From positions 1 to 12,844 of the forward strand of contig JBQTIP010000006.1 in NCBI GenBank assembly GCA_052388025.1: a stretch of DNA of 12,844 nt, written 5' to 3'. The stretch's first letter is position 1. Each line of letters begins with the position of its first letter. Source of the stretch: JBQTIP01 sp052388025. GTDB lineage: Bacteria; Actinomycetota; UBA4738; HRBIN12. The position numbers and the translations under genes are program-made. The notes beneath the pieces are model-generated. The model was not told where the DNA came from. It saw only the letters and a list, made by a program, of their open reading frames with translations, and did not search any database. Positions 5,830 through 11,979 of the stretch are shown piece after piece.

Positions 5830-7752
5830 CTAGTCCGTCTCCCCCCCGCTCACGAACCCGGTGTGGGGAAGGCCGAACAGCCCCTCGATGATGCTTCGGA
5901 CGATCGGGGCTGCGGTGGTCGACCCGTGGCCTCCCTGCTCGACGAGCACGACCACCACGTATTGCGGATCCTCCACCGGCGCCATCGCCGCGAACCAGGA
6001 GTAGTCCTGGAAGGGCTCCACCTCGGCGGTCCCGGTCTTGCCCGCCACCGAGACCGCGGAGAACGGGAAGTTACGGAAGGCCCCCGCGGCCGTTCCCGAG
6101 ACGGGCACTGTCGCGAGCGCCTGGCGGACGAACGCCAGCTGGGCGGCCGTGAACGGCAGCTCGCGGTTGCAGCGGGGCTCGATCTCGTCCACGACGGTCC
6201 CGTCGGGCCGCTGGACGCGAAGGCCGACGTGCGGCGCGCACCGGTAGCCGCCGTTGGCGATCGCCGAGAGGCCCACCGCGATCTGCAGGGGCGTGACGAG
6301 CGTGTCGCCCTGGCCGATCGTCATGTTGATGAAGTCGCCGGGGAACCATCTGCCCTCGGGGAAGGCCTTTGGGTTCGACTCGTGGGTCGTCGCTTTCCAC
6401 GCGGCATCGGGGACACGGCCGGCGTGCTCGAAGGGCAGGTCGATGTTCGTCGGACCATCGAAGCCGAGTGCCCGCAGGTCGCGCTGGAGCGGCTCGGCGC
6501 GGTTGTTCTCGTCGCTGTGGAACCACTTGAGCCAGTACTCCCAGCCGAACCCGTAGAAGACCGAGTCGCACGAGATCGTGAGGGCCGACGTGAGCGAGAT
6601 GTGCCCGCGGTTCGCCGTGTCCCAGTTGTGGAACACAGTCCCCGACTCGTCGCCCGGCGCCGTGTACTCGGCCGGGCAGTCGTAGTAGCCGCCCGGCGAG
6701 GCGATGCGGTTACGCATCGCCGAGAGGGCTATGAACGGCTTGTAGGTCGACCCCGGCGGGTACTGGCCCTGGATTGCCCGGTTGAAGAGAGGCTTGTTCG
6801 CCGGGGCGGCGTTCAGGCGGTTCAGCTCGCGCTGGCTGAGCTCCCCGAGGAACACGCGCGGGTCGAATGTGGGCGATGACACCAGCGCGAGGATCGCTCC
6901 GGTGTCGGGGTCCATCACGATCGCGGCCCCCGCGCTGGCCTCCAGGTTCCTCCCGGTGGCCTCGTCGGAGATCTCGCGGGCCTTCTCCATGCCCTCGGCC
7001 AGGCTCTCCTCGGCGAGCTGCTGGACGGTGGTATCCAGCGTGAGGACGAGGTCGTTCCCCGGCTGCGAGCTCTGTCGGCCGATCTCGGCGAGGTTCTTCC
7101 CGGCGGCGTTCACGAGGTACTTCACGAGGCCCTTGGTGCCCTGCAGCTCGTGCTCGTAGAAGGCCTCCACGCCGGACACGCCGACCCGGTCGTTGAGCTC
7201 GTAGTCGGAGAACGCCGGATCCTCGAGCTGCTCGGGAGAGATCGCCCCCAGATAGCCCAGCACGTGAGCGGCGAGGCTTCCCTCGGGGTAGGTGCGGACC
7301 GGCGTCCGAACGATCGCGACGCCGGGGAACTCGCGCTGGTGCTCGCCGATGTAGAAGGCGGCCCGCTTCGGCACGTCGATCGCGACCGGCACCGGCGAGA
7401 ACACGAAGTAGTTGGGGTCCTCGAGCCGCGCCCCTAGGACCTTGGCGGGGACGCCCAGCAGCTCCGAGAGGCGGAAGAGCACCTCCTCCTCCCTGTCGCC
7501 CAGCTCCTCCCTGTTGATGGTGATCTCGATGCTCATCCGGTTCTCGACCAGGATGTTCCCGCTCGCATCGAGGATGCGGCCGCGCGGCGCCGGTAGGCTC
7601 ACGACACGGACGGCGTTATCGGCCGCCTCGGCCGTGTACCGCTCGGTGGCAAGCACCTGAAGAAACCACAGCCGCGTGGTGAGAGCGGCGAGCATGAGTG
7701 CGACCAGGCCGGCCAGGACCTTGAGTCGGAGTCCCGTCCTGCCCTCGGTCAC
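5830..7752 (-). CDS. mrdA: Penicillin-binding protein 2 (class B transpeptidase of the elongasome)
   Basis: A 640-residue class B PBP that cross-links peptidoglycan on the outer face of the membrane and partners RodA. Domains: short cytoplasmic tail; a membrane anchor at about 10-31; a dimerisation/pedestal region starting with PRGRILDASGN (56-66) and RTYPEGSLAAHVLGY; and the transpeptidase domain from about 270. Catalytic motifs are S335-T-Y-K338 (PPGSTYKP), S394-C-D396, and K572-T-G574 (AGKTGTAEV). Asp in the second motif is usual in PBP2-type enzymes. The start is GTG at 7752, with GGGAGG 10 nt upstream inside the mreD tail and a 4-nt gap from mreD. Beta-lactams would be expected to acylate S335. 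Confidence 0.96.
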   Translation of the reverse strand: MTEGRTGLRLKVLAGLVALMLAALTTRLWFLQVLATERYTAEAADNAVRVVSLPAPRGRILDASGNILVENRMSIEITINREELGDREEEVLFRLSELLGVPAKVLGARLEDPNYFVFSPVPVAIDVPKRAAFYIGEHQREFPGVAIVRTPVRTYPEGSLAAHVLGYLGAISPEQLEDPAFSDYELNDRVGVSGVEAFYEHELQGTKGLVKYLVNAAGKNLAEIGRQSSQPGNDLVLTLDTTVQQLAEESLAEGMEKAREISDEATGRNLEASAGAAIVMDPDTGAILALVSSPTFDPRVFLGELSQRELNRLNAAPANKPLFNRAIQGQYPPGSTYKPFIALSAMRNRIASPGGYYDCPAEYTAPGDESGTVFHNWDTANRGHISLTSALTISCDSVFYGFGWEYWLKWFHSDENNRAEPLQRDLRALGFDGPTNIDLPFEHAGRVPDAAWKATTHESNPKAFPEGRWFPGDFINMTIGQGDTLVTPLQIAVGLSAIANGGYRCAPHVGLRVQRPDGTVVDEIEPRCNRELPFTAAQLAFVRQALATVPVSGTAAGAFRNFPFSAVSVAGKTGTAEVEPFQDYSWFAAMAPVEDPQYVVVVLVEQGGHGSTTAAPIVRSIIEGLFGLPHTGFVSGGETD

Positions 7753-7756
7753 GGCC

Positions 7757-8263
7757 TCACCACCTCCCGACGCGATGGGAGCGAGACGACTCCGCGACGC
7801 GCCGGAGGACCGGGTAAAGGATCGGGGTAAGGATCGCGTTGTAGAGCGCCGAGAGCAGCGCCACTCGGAGGAGGTAGGTCGTGGTGACGTCGAGCTGCCC
7901 CAGCAGGAACGAAACGAACCCGTAGAAGAGCACCCCGGCGAAAGTCCCCCCGGCGGCGAGAACGACGGGCAGCACGGGCGAGGGGCTCACGATGTACTGG
8001 CGCAGCAGGCCGATCGCGTAGCCAACGAGGGTGAGCGTAAGCGCGCTGATCCCCTTCGGCTGGTTGAGCAGGAAGTCCTGGGCCAGCCCTCCGGAGAAGC
8101 CGGCCACGGCTCCCGACGACGGGCCGTCGAGGATCGCGAGCGCGATCGTGACGAGGAAGACCAGCTCGGGCCTCGCGCCCAGCAGGCGGACGTCGGCGAA
8201 GACCGTGCTCTGGAGCAGCAAGGCGGTGAGTATCAATGCGGTGAGCGAGAGCGCGCGACGCAC
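7757..8263 (-). CDS. mreD: Rod shape-determining membrane protein MreD
   Basis: Encodes 168 residues from GTG 8263, the usual length for MreD (about 160-170). It is almost entirely hydrophobic, with five or six membrane segments (about 5-24, 33-48, 52-66, 74-92, 98-123, 130-152) and a basic C-terminal tail. Motifs common in MreD are visible: LLQSTVF in the first helix, RPELVFL, DGPSSGAVAGFSGGLAQDFL, and a Pro-rich last helix (AILTPILYPVL). MreD links MreC and RodA/PBP2 in the membrane. The frame stays open far upstream inside mreC, but only this GTG, 11 nt after the mreC stop, gives a normal N-terminus. Assignment rests on topology, motifs and position between mreC and pbp2. Confidence 0.9.
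   Translation of the reverse strand: MRRALSLTALILTALLLQSTVFADVRLLGARPELVFLVTIALAILDGPSSGAVAGFSGGLAQDFLLNQPKGISALTLTLVGYAIGLLRQYIVSPSPVLPVVLAAGGTFAGVLFYGFVSFLLGQLDVTTTYLLRVALLSALYNAILTPILYPVLRRVAESSRSHRVGRW
7763..7768 (-). promoter_or_regulatory. Ribosome binding site of pbp2 inside mreD
   Basis: Minus-strand GGGAGG, within the last codons of mreD, lies 10 nt before the GTG at 7752. It is a better site than any for mreC or mreD, so pbp2 may be translated independently within the operon. It supports the GTG start. Confidence 0.6.
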
Positions 8264-8274
8264 GACGACCCAGG

Positions 8275-9123
8275 CTACCCGGAGCCATCGGAGAGGACCA
8301 CCAAGACGAACTGGAGGGTCGAGAAGTCGACCGCAGGGCGGATCGTGACGAACTTCTCGAGCGCCGAGGCGTCCTCCAGCACGCGCGACACGGTCCCGAT
8401 CACGATCCCGCGGGGGTACAGGCTCGTCGCCACGCCCGGGATCTCGAAGCCGGCGGTGACCACCGCTTCGTCGGCTTGCACCTCGGTGGACGGATCGACG
8501 AGCTCCATCCTGAGGTCCCCGCCTCCCTGCCCGGAGAGCAGCCCCGTCCTCGACGACTCGACCAGTCGCCCGGCGACGTTCGAATCGGGGTCGATGATGA
8601 GCTGCACCACCGCCGAGCCGGGCGTGACCGTGACCACGTGCCCCACCAGGCCGGCGGCGGCGACCACCGGCATGTCCACCCGGATCCCGCTGCCAGATCC
8701 CTTGTCGATCGTGATGGTCCACTCGAAGTTCGACACGCCGCTCGAGATGACGCTGGCGCCCGTCGTGGGTGCGTCGAGGCTCGATCGGATCTCGAGCAAC
8801 CCCTGGAGCTCCTCCAGATCCGCCTCCTGCGAGGCTGCAAAGACCGCCTGAGACCTGAGGATCGCGTTCTCCTCCTTGACCCGCTTGTTCTCGGCCCGGA
8901 GCGAGGGCAGGTGGATGAGCGTCGAGAAGAAGCTCCCGATCGGGCGCGTGACCTTCGACACCGTCTCCTGCAGTGGGCTGATGACCGCCAGCGCGGCGCG
9001 GCTCAGCCCGGCGAGGGGCCCGGTGCTCCCCTGCCGGTAATCGACCGTGATGATCATGAGGGATACGGAGACGAGGGTCACAACCAAGAGGCGCGTGCTT
9101 CGCGTTCTGGTCTTCAGCGCCAT
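8275..9123 (-). CDS. mreC: Rod shape-determining protein MreC
   Basis: Encodes 282 residues, a typical MreC. A basic N-terminal tail is followed by one membrane helix (about 11-27), a coiled coil that includes the LRAENKRVKEENAILRSQ stretch (about 75-112), and the extracytoplasmic double beta-barrel domain. The latter shows WTITIDKGSGSGI, GLVGHVVTV, LIIDPDSNVAGRL and LYPRGIVIGTV, all familiar MreC landmarks. MreC scaffolds PBP2 and activates the RodA-PBP2 synthase. ATG at 9123 is 7 nt after the mreB stop; no strong Shine-Dalgarno is seen, so translation is probably coupled to mreB. Confidence 0.95.
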   Translation of the reverse strand: MALKTRTRSTRLLVVTLVSVSLMIITVDYRQGSTGPLAGLSRAALAVISPLQETVSKVTRPIGSFFSTLIHLPSLRAENKRVKEENAILRSQAVFAASQEADLEELQGLLEIRSSLDAPTTGASVISSGVSNFEWTITIDKGSGSGIRVDMPVVAAAGLVGHVVTVTPGSAVVQLIIDPDSNVAGRLVESSRTGLLSGQGGGDLRMELVDPSTEVQADEAVVTAGFEIPGVATSLYPRGIVIGTVSRVLEDASALEKFVTIRPAVDFSTLQFVLVVLSDGSG

Positions 9124-9130
9124 CCCGGGG

Positions 9131-10219
9131 CTACCGCCGGGACGGGCTCACCAGGACCCGCTGGAGGACTTCGAACTCCTCGAGGCACTTCCCCGAGCCG
9201 ATGGCCACCGAGGAAAGCGGGCTGTCGGCGATGTGCACCGGCATGCCGGTCTCGTGCCGGAGACGCTTGTCGAGGCCCCGCAGGAGCGCCCCGCCGCCGG
9301 TCAGCCACATGCCCCTGTGCATGATGTCGCCGGCGAGCTCCGGCGGGGTCCGGTCCAGCGTCCCCTTTATCGCGTCGATGATGGCCGTGACCGGCTCCTC
9401 GATCGCCTGGCGGATCTCGCCGTCGGTGATCTGGATCGTCTTCGGCAGGCCGGAGATCAGGTCGCGGCCCGGGATCTCGGCGATCAGCTCCTCCTGCATG
9501 GGGTACACCGAGGCGATGGCCAGCTTGATCGCCTCGGACGTCCGCTCGCCTAGCAGGAGGGAGTACTCCTTCTTCACGTGCTGGATGATGGCCTCGTCGA
9601 GCTCGTCCCCGCCGATCCGCAAGCTCGTGCTGGTAACGATTCCGCCGAGTGAGATCACCGCGACCTCGCTGGTGCCTCCGCCGATGTCAACGATCATGTT
9701 GCCGGCGGGTTCGTGGATGGGAAGCCCGGCGCCGATCGCGGCGGCCATCGGCTCCTCGATGATGTAGGCGCGGCGGGCGCCGGCCGCGATCGTGGCCTCC
9801 TCGACCGCGCGCTGCTCGACCCCGGTGATCCCCGACGGAACGCAGACCACTACGCGAGGCTTGGCGAGCAGGCGCCGCTTGTGCACGCGCTGGATGAAGT
9901 AACGGAGCATCTTCTCCGTGACGTCGAAGTCGGCGATCACGCCGTCCTTCAGCGGACGCACCGCCTGGATATGCGACGGGGTCCGGCCGATCATGCGCTT
10001 CGCCTCGTTTCCCACGGCGAGGATCGCGCCGGTAAGCGTGTTGATGGCCACGACCGACGGCTCGTTCAGGACGATCCCCGATCGCCGAACGTAGACGAGC
10101 GTGTTCGCGGTCCCCAGGTCGACCGCCATGTCCTGACCCAGGAATCCTAGAAATCCCTCATTGCCCGCGCGTCGGCGGGATGGAGATACGGGTAGTCCTC
10201 TTCGAACCCTCTCGGCCAT
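9131..10219 (-). CDS. mreB: Actin-like cell shape protein MreB
   Basis: Encodes 362 residues. MreB polymerises with ATP into membrane-bound filaments that guide lateral wall synthesis. Actin-fold motifs: phosphate 1 DLGTANT (34-40), RMIGRTPSHI, CVPSGIT, the EEPMAAAIGAGLPI segment (E156), phosphate 2 VDIGGGTSEVAVIS (D178), and adenosine motif WLTGGGALLRGLD. The usual MreB N-terminus would begin near residue 22 (GFLGFLGQDMAVDLG). No start codon lies there, so ATG 10219 adds about 20 basic residues (MAERVRRGLPVSPSRRRAGN), which might aid membrane contact. The only later ATG (M31) would delete the first strand. A candidate promoter ends 12 nt before the ATG, explaining the lack of a Shine-Dalgarno. 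First gene of the elongasome operon. Confidence 0.96.
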   Translation of the reverse strand: MAERVRRGLPVSPSRRRAGNEGFLGFLGQDMAVDLGTANTLVYVRRSGIVLNEPSVVAINTLTGAILAVGNEAKRMIGRTPSHIQAVRPLKDGVIADFDVTEKMLRYFIQRVHKRRLLAKPRVVVCVPSGITGVEQRAVEEATIAAGARRAYIIEEPMAAAIGAGLPIHEPAGNMIVDIGGGTSEVAVISLGGIVTSTSLRIGGDELDEAIIQHVKKEYSLLLGERTSEAIKLAIASVYPMQEELIAEIPGRDLISGLPKTIQITDGEIRQAIEEPVTAIIDAIKGTLDRTPPELAGDIMHRGMWLTGGGALLRGLDKRLRHETGMPVHIADSPLSSVAIGSGKCLEEFEVLQRVLVSPSRR

Positions 10220-10231
10220 GGGCTCGGGAGA

Positions 10232-10260
10232 GTTCTACAGGACCGGACCCTGTCTGGCAA
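10232..10260 (-). promoter_or_regulatory. Candidate mreB promoter giving a near-leaderless mRNA
   Basis: Minus strand: TTGCCA (10255-10260; 5 of 6 against TTGACA), a 17-nt spacer, then TAGAAC (10232-10237; 4 of 6 against TATAAT). The hexamers are well spaced. Only 12 nt separate the -10 from the mreB ATG, so the leader would be about 4-6 nt. This agrees with the absence of a Shine-Dalgarno before that ATG. Confidence 0.5.
10237..10253. promoter_or_regulatory. Interrupted palindrome in the mreB promoter spacer (possible operator)
   Basis: ACAGGACCGGACCCTGT: arms ACAGG and CCTGT are perfect inverted copies, and 12 of the 16 non-central bases are symmetric. It fills the space between the candidate -35 and -10 almost exactly. 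A repressor bound here would block RNA polymerase. No regulator is identified. Confidence 0.35.
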
Positions 10261-10278
10261 CCCGTGGTGAGATGCGAG

Positions 10279-10905
10279 CTACGGAAGGTTGCCCTTGATC
10301 CAGGCGTCCAGGGCGGCTCCGGACTCGAAGCTCGCGATCAGCGCGTAGCGCGGCTGCTCGCCGATGTGCCAGACCGCGTGCTGCAGCCGCTCGGAGTCCA
10401 GGACGAACTGCGCCCCTCGGGGAAGCGGAATGCGGCTCTCGGTCGACGGATCGTCCTTGTCCTCACGCAGGATCATGTAGCTGTCGGGATCGTCGGTGAG
10501 CTGGAGCCACGCCCGCACGACGTAGCCGTCACCGTCGGGGTTCAGACGGTTGTTGTCGTCCGGATGGAGGTTGCGGATCGCCTCCTCCTCGGTGTTCGGC
10601 TCGAGCTTGATCACTCGGACCCGGCCGTAGTTGGCTCCCGCGCTCTCGGTCCACTTCCGGAGGGTCGGGCTCTTCTCGACGTTGTCGGTCCAGACGCCGT
10701 CCTTGTCCGGCTTGCCGTGCTCCCAGAATCCGCGAGGGTCGTGCTTCCCGGTCGCGGATGCGAGGATCGCGAAGTTGGTATCACCGCCGCTCTTCCAGTC
10801 GAGGTACTCAAGAGACATCCATTCCTGGGGCTCGGGCGGGTCCTCGTGCTTCTTGAGGACGACGTATCCCTTCTCCTGCATGATGTCGAGCTTGCGGTGT
10901 GCCAC
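10279..10905 (-). CDS. Uncharacterised protein, possible Fe(II)/2-oxoglutarate oxygenase (AspH-like)
   Basis: A 208-residue soluble, acidic protein with no signal peptide or membrane segment. I do not recognise a named family with certainty. Residues 114-193 carry H114-x-D116 (LHPDDN), then H176 (LQHAVWHIG) and R186 exactly ten residues later. This HxD...H...R(+10) order is that of the iron triad and 2-oxoglutarate-binding Arg in aspartyl/asparaginyl hydroxylase and proline 3-hydroxylase type enzymes. PRGAQFVLDSERLQHAVW resembles the late strands of that jelly roll. Residues 1-100 are charged and unassigned. GTG at 10905 has AGGAGG 10 nt upstream. It reads toward mreB (59 nt gap) and away from fabD. 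Function and substrate are unknown; a plain cupin-like fold without enzyme activity is the main alternative. Confidence 0.85.
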   Translation of the reverse strand: MAHRKLDIMQEKGYVVLKKHEDPPEPQEWMSLEYLDWKSGGDTNFAILASATGKHDPRGFWEHGKPDKDGVWTDNVEKSPTLRKWTESAGANYGRVRVIKLEPNTEEEAIRNLHPDDNNRLNPDGDGYVVRAWLQLTDDPDSYMILREDKDDPSTESRIPLPRGAQFVLDSERLQHAVWHIGEQPRYALIASFESGAALDAWIKGNLP

Positions 10906-10915
10906 GTTGGTTCTC

Positions 10916-10921
10916 CCTCCT
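10916..10921 (-). promoter_or_regulatory. Strong ribosome binding site of the putative oxygenase gene
   Basis: Minus-strand AGGAGG sits 10 nt before the GTG at 10905. It is the only full consensus Shine-Dalgarno noticed in the window, implying efficient translation, and it settles the start. Confidence 0.7.
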
Positions 10922-10938
10922 GGTGAAATCGACCGGAA

Positions 10939-10966
10939 ACTATACTCGGCGCCGGGATGCAGTCAC
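10939..10966 (-). promoter_or_regulatory. Candidate promoter of the putative oxygenase gene
   Basis: Minus strand: GTGACT (10961-10966; 4 of 6 against TTGACA), 16-nt spacer, TATAGT (10939-10944; 5 of 6 against TATAAT). Predicted leader about 26 nt, including the AGGAGG site. The -10 overlaps the fabD -10 on the other strand. Confidence 0.5.
10941..10946 (+). promoter_or_regulatory. Candidate -10 box of fabD
   Basis: TATACT matches TATAAT at 5 of 6 bases and fits TANNNT. No convincing -35 is present 16-18 nt upstream. A start near 10953 would give a leader of about 33 nt holding AAGAGG (10971-10976), 9 nt before the fabD GTG. Confidence 0.5.
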
Positions 10967-10985
10967 GCGAAAGAGGCACGGCGAG

Positions 10986-11918
10986 GTGCGGGTAGCCGTC
11001 ATCTTCCCCGGACAGGGATCACAGTATCCCGGGATGGCCGATCCCTGGCTCGACCACGTGGCGGGCCGCGAGATCCTCGATGAGGCGTCCGAGGCGTTGG
11101 GGCGCGACGTGGCGGCGATGTGTCGCGACGAGCGGGCGCTCGCGACAACCGAGTTGGTGCAGCCCGGACTGCTCGCCTGCGACGTCGCCGCCCTTCGAGT
11201 CCTGGAGGCCGAGGGCGTGGCCTTCGGAGCGGCGGCCGGCCACTCCCTCGGAGAGTTCGCGGCCCTGGTCGCGGCCGGTGTCCTGGAGCTCGCGCCGGCG
11301 CTGGAGATCGTGATCGAGCGTGGGCGCGCAATGCAGGCCGCCGCCGACGAGCGGCCGGGGACCATGACCGCGCTGCTCGGGATCTCGATCGCCGAGGCGA
11401 CCGAGGTATGCGAGGCCTCCCGCGGGGACGACGTGCTGGCCGTGGCCAACGAGAACGCGCCGAAGCAGGTAGTGCTGTCGGGTTCGGTCGGAGCGATCGA
11501 GCGGGCCGAGGAGCAGGTGAGGGGCAGGGGCGCCAAGGCTATCCGGCTTCACGTGGCGGGGGCGTTTCACTCTCCGCTGATGCAGCCGGCGGTGGGTCGG
11601 ATACGGGAGGCGCTCTCGAAGCTCACTTTTCGCGAGCCGAGGTTCCCCATCGTCGCCAACGTGAGCGGGGAGCTCGTCGAGGAGCCATCGACGCTCCGCG
11701 ACCTGCTGGCCCGGCACGTCGTTTCGACCGTGCGCTGGGATCGTTCCGTCCGAACGCTGGCGGACGGCGGCTTCGGGGCGTTCGTGGAGGCCGGGCCCGG
11801 CGACGTGTTGACGAAGCTCGTCAGACGGACCGCCGAGGGCGCGTCGGCGGTGGCCGTCGGCTCTCCGCACGCGGCGGCCGAGCTCGCCGCCCGCCTGCGC
11901 CAAGGCGTCGCCGGGTGA
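10986..11918 (+). CDS. fabD: Malonyl-CoA:ACP transacylase
   Basis: Encodes 310 residues, the normal size. FabD moves malonyl from CoA to acyl carrier protein, supplying the extender for type II fatty-acid synthesis in the cytoplasm. Motifs: FPGQGSQ (7-13), catalytic S87 in GHSLGE, R112 in ERGRAMQ (malonyl carboxylate contact), N155-E-N157, H195 in GAFHSPLM, and the C-terminal GPGDVLTKL. GTG 10986 is chosen because the family starts just before VAVIFPGQG and AAGAGG-like sequence (AAGAGG) lies 9 nt upstream; a longer open frame upstream adds unrelated residues and crosses the promoter. fabH follows after 60 nt, as in the fabD-fabH-acpP-fabF clusters of Streptomyces. Confidence 0.96.
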   Translation: MRVAVIFPGQGSQYPGMADPWLDHVAGREILDEASEALGRDVAAMCRDERALATTELVQPGLLACDVAALRVLEAEGVAFGAAAGHSLGEFAALVAAGVLELAPALEIVIERGRAMQAAADERPGTMTALLGISIAEATEVCEASRGDDVLAVANENAPKQVVLSGSVGAIERAEEQVRGRGAKAIRLHVAGAFHSPLMQPAVGRIREALSKLTFREPRFPIVANVSGELVEEPSTLRDLLARHVVSTVRWDRSVRTLADGGFGAFVEAGPGDVLTKLVRRTAEGASAVAVGSPHAAAELAARLRQGVAG

Positions 11919-11948
11919 CCAAGCGCGGCAGCGCGCGCGCTCGGACGC

Positions 11949-11979
11949 TATCCTGCCCGGCATGAGGCGACACGCGTGA
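11949..11979 (+). other. Possible leaderless five-codon ORF overlapping the fabH start
   Basis: TATCCT (11949-11954, TANNNT type) lies 7 nt before an ATG at 11962. That ATG opens the frame M-R-R-H-A and stops at TGA 11977-11979, overlapping the fabH ATG by one base (TGATG). A leaderless start at 11962 would place the small frame so that ribosomes end on the fabH start. This is inference from spacing; the hexamer has no -35. Confidence 0.25.

Noticed and set aside
6565..6573. PBP2 second active-site motif is SCD rather than SxN
   Set aside because: Ser-x-Asp is the usual form in PBP2-type class B enzymes, so it is not a defect.
4651..6879. 742-codon open frame on the + strand opposite rodA and pbp2
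   Set aside because: The translation is Arg/Glu/His-rich with no recognisable fold, and the opposite strand encodes RodA and PBP2 with full motifs.
8264..8722. Upstream extension of the mreD frame through mreC
   Set aside because: The extension is a shadow frame of mreC; its residues are not MreD-like and the GTG at 8263 gives the normal length.
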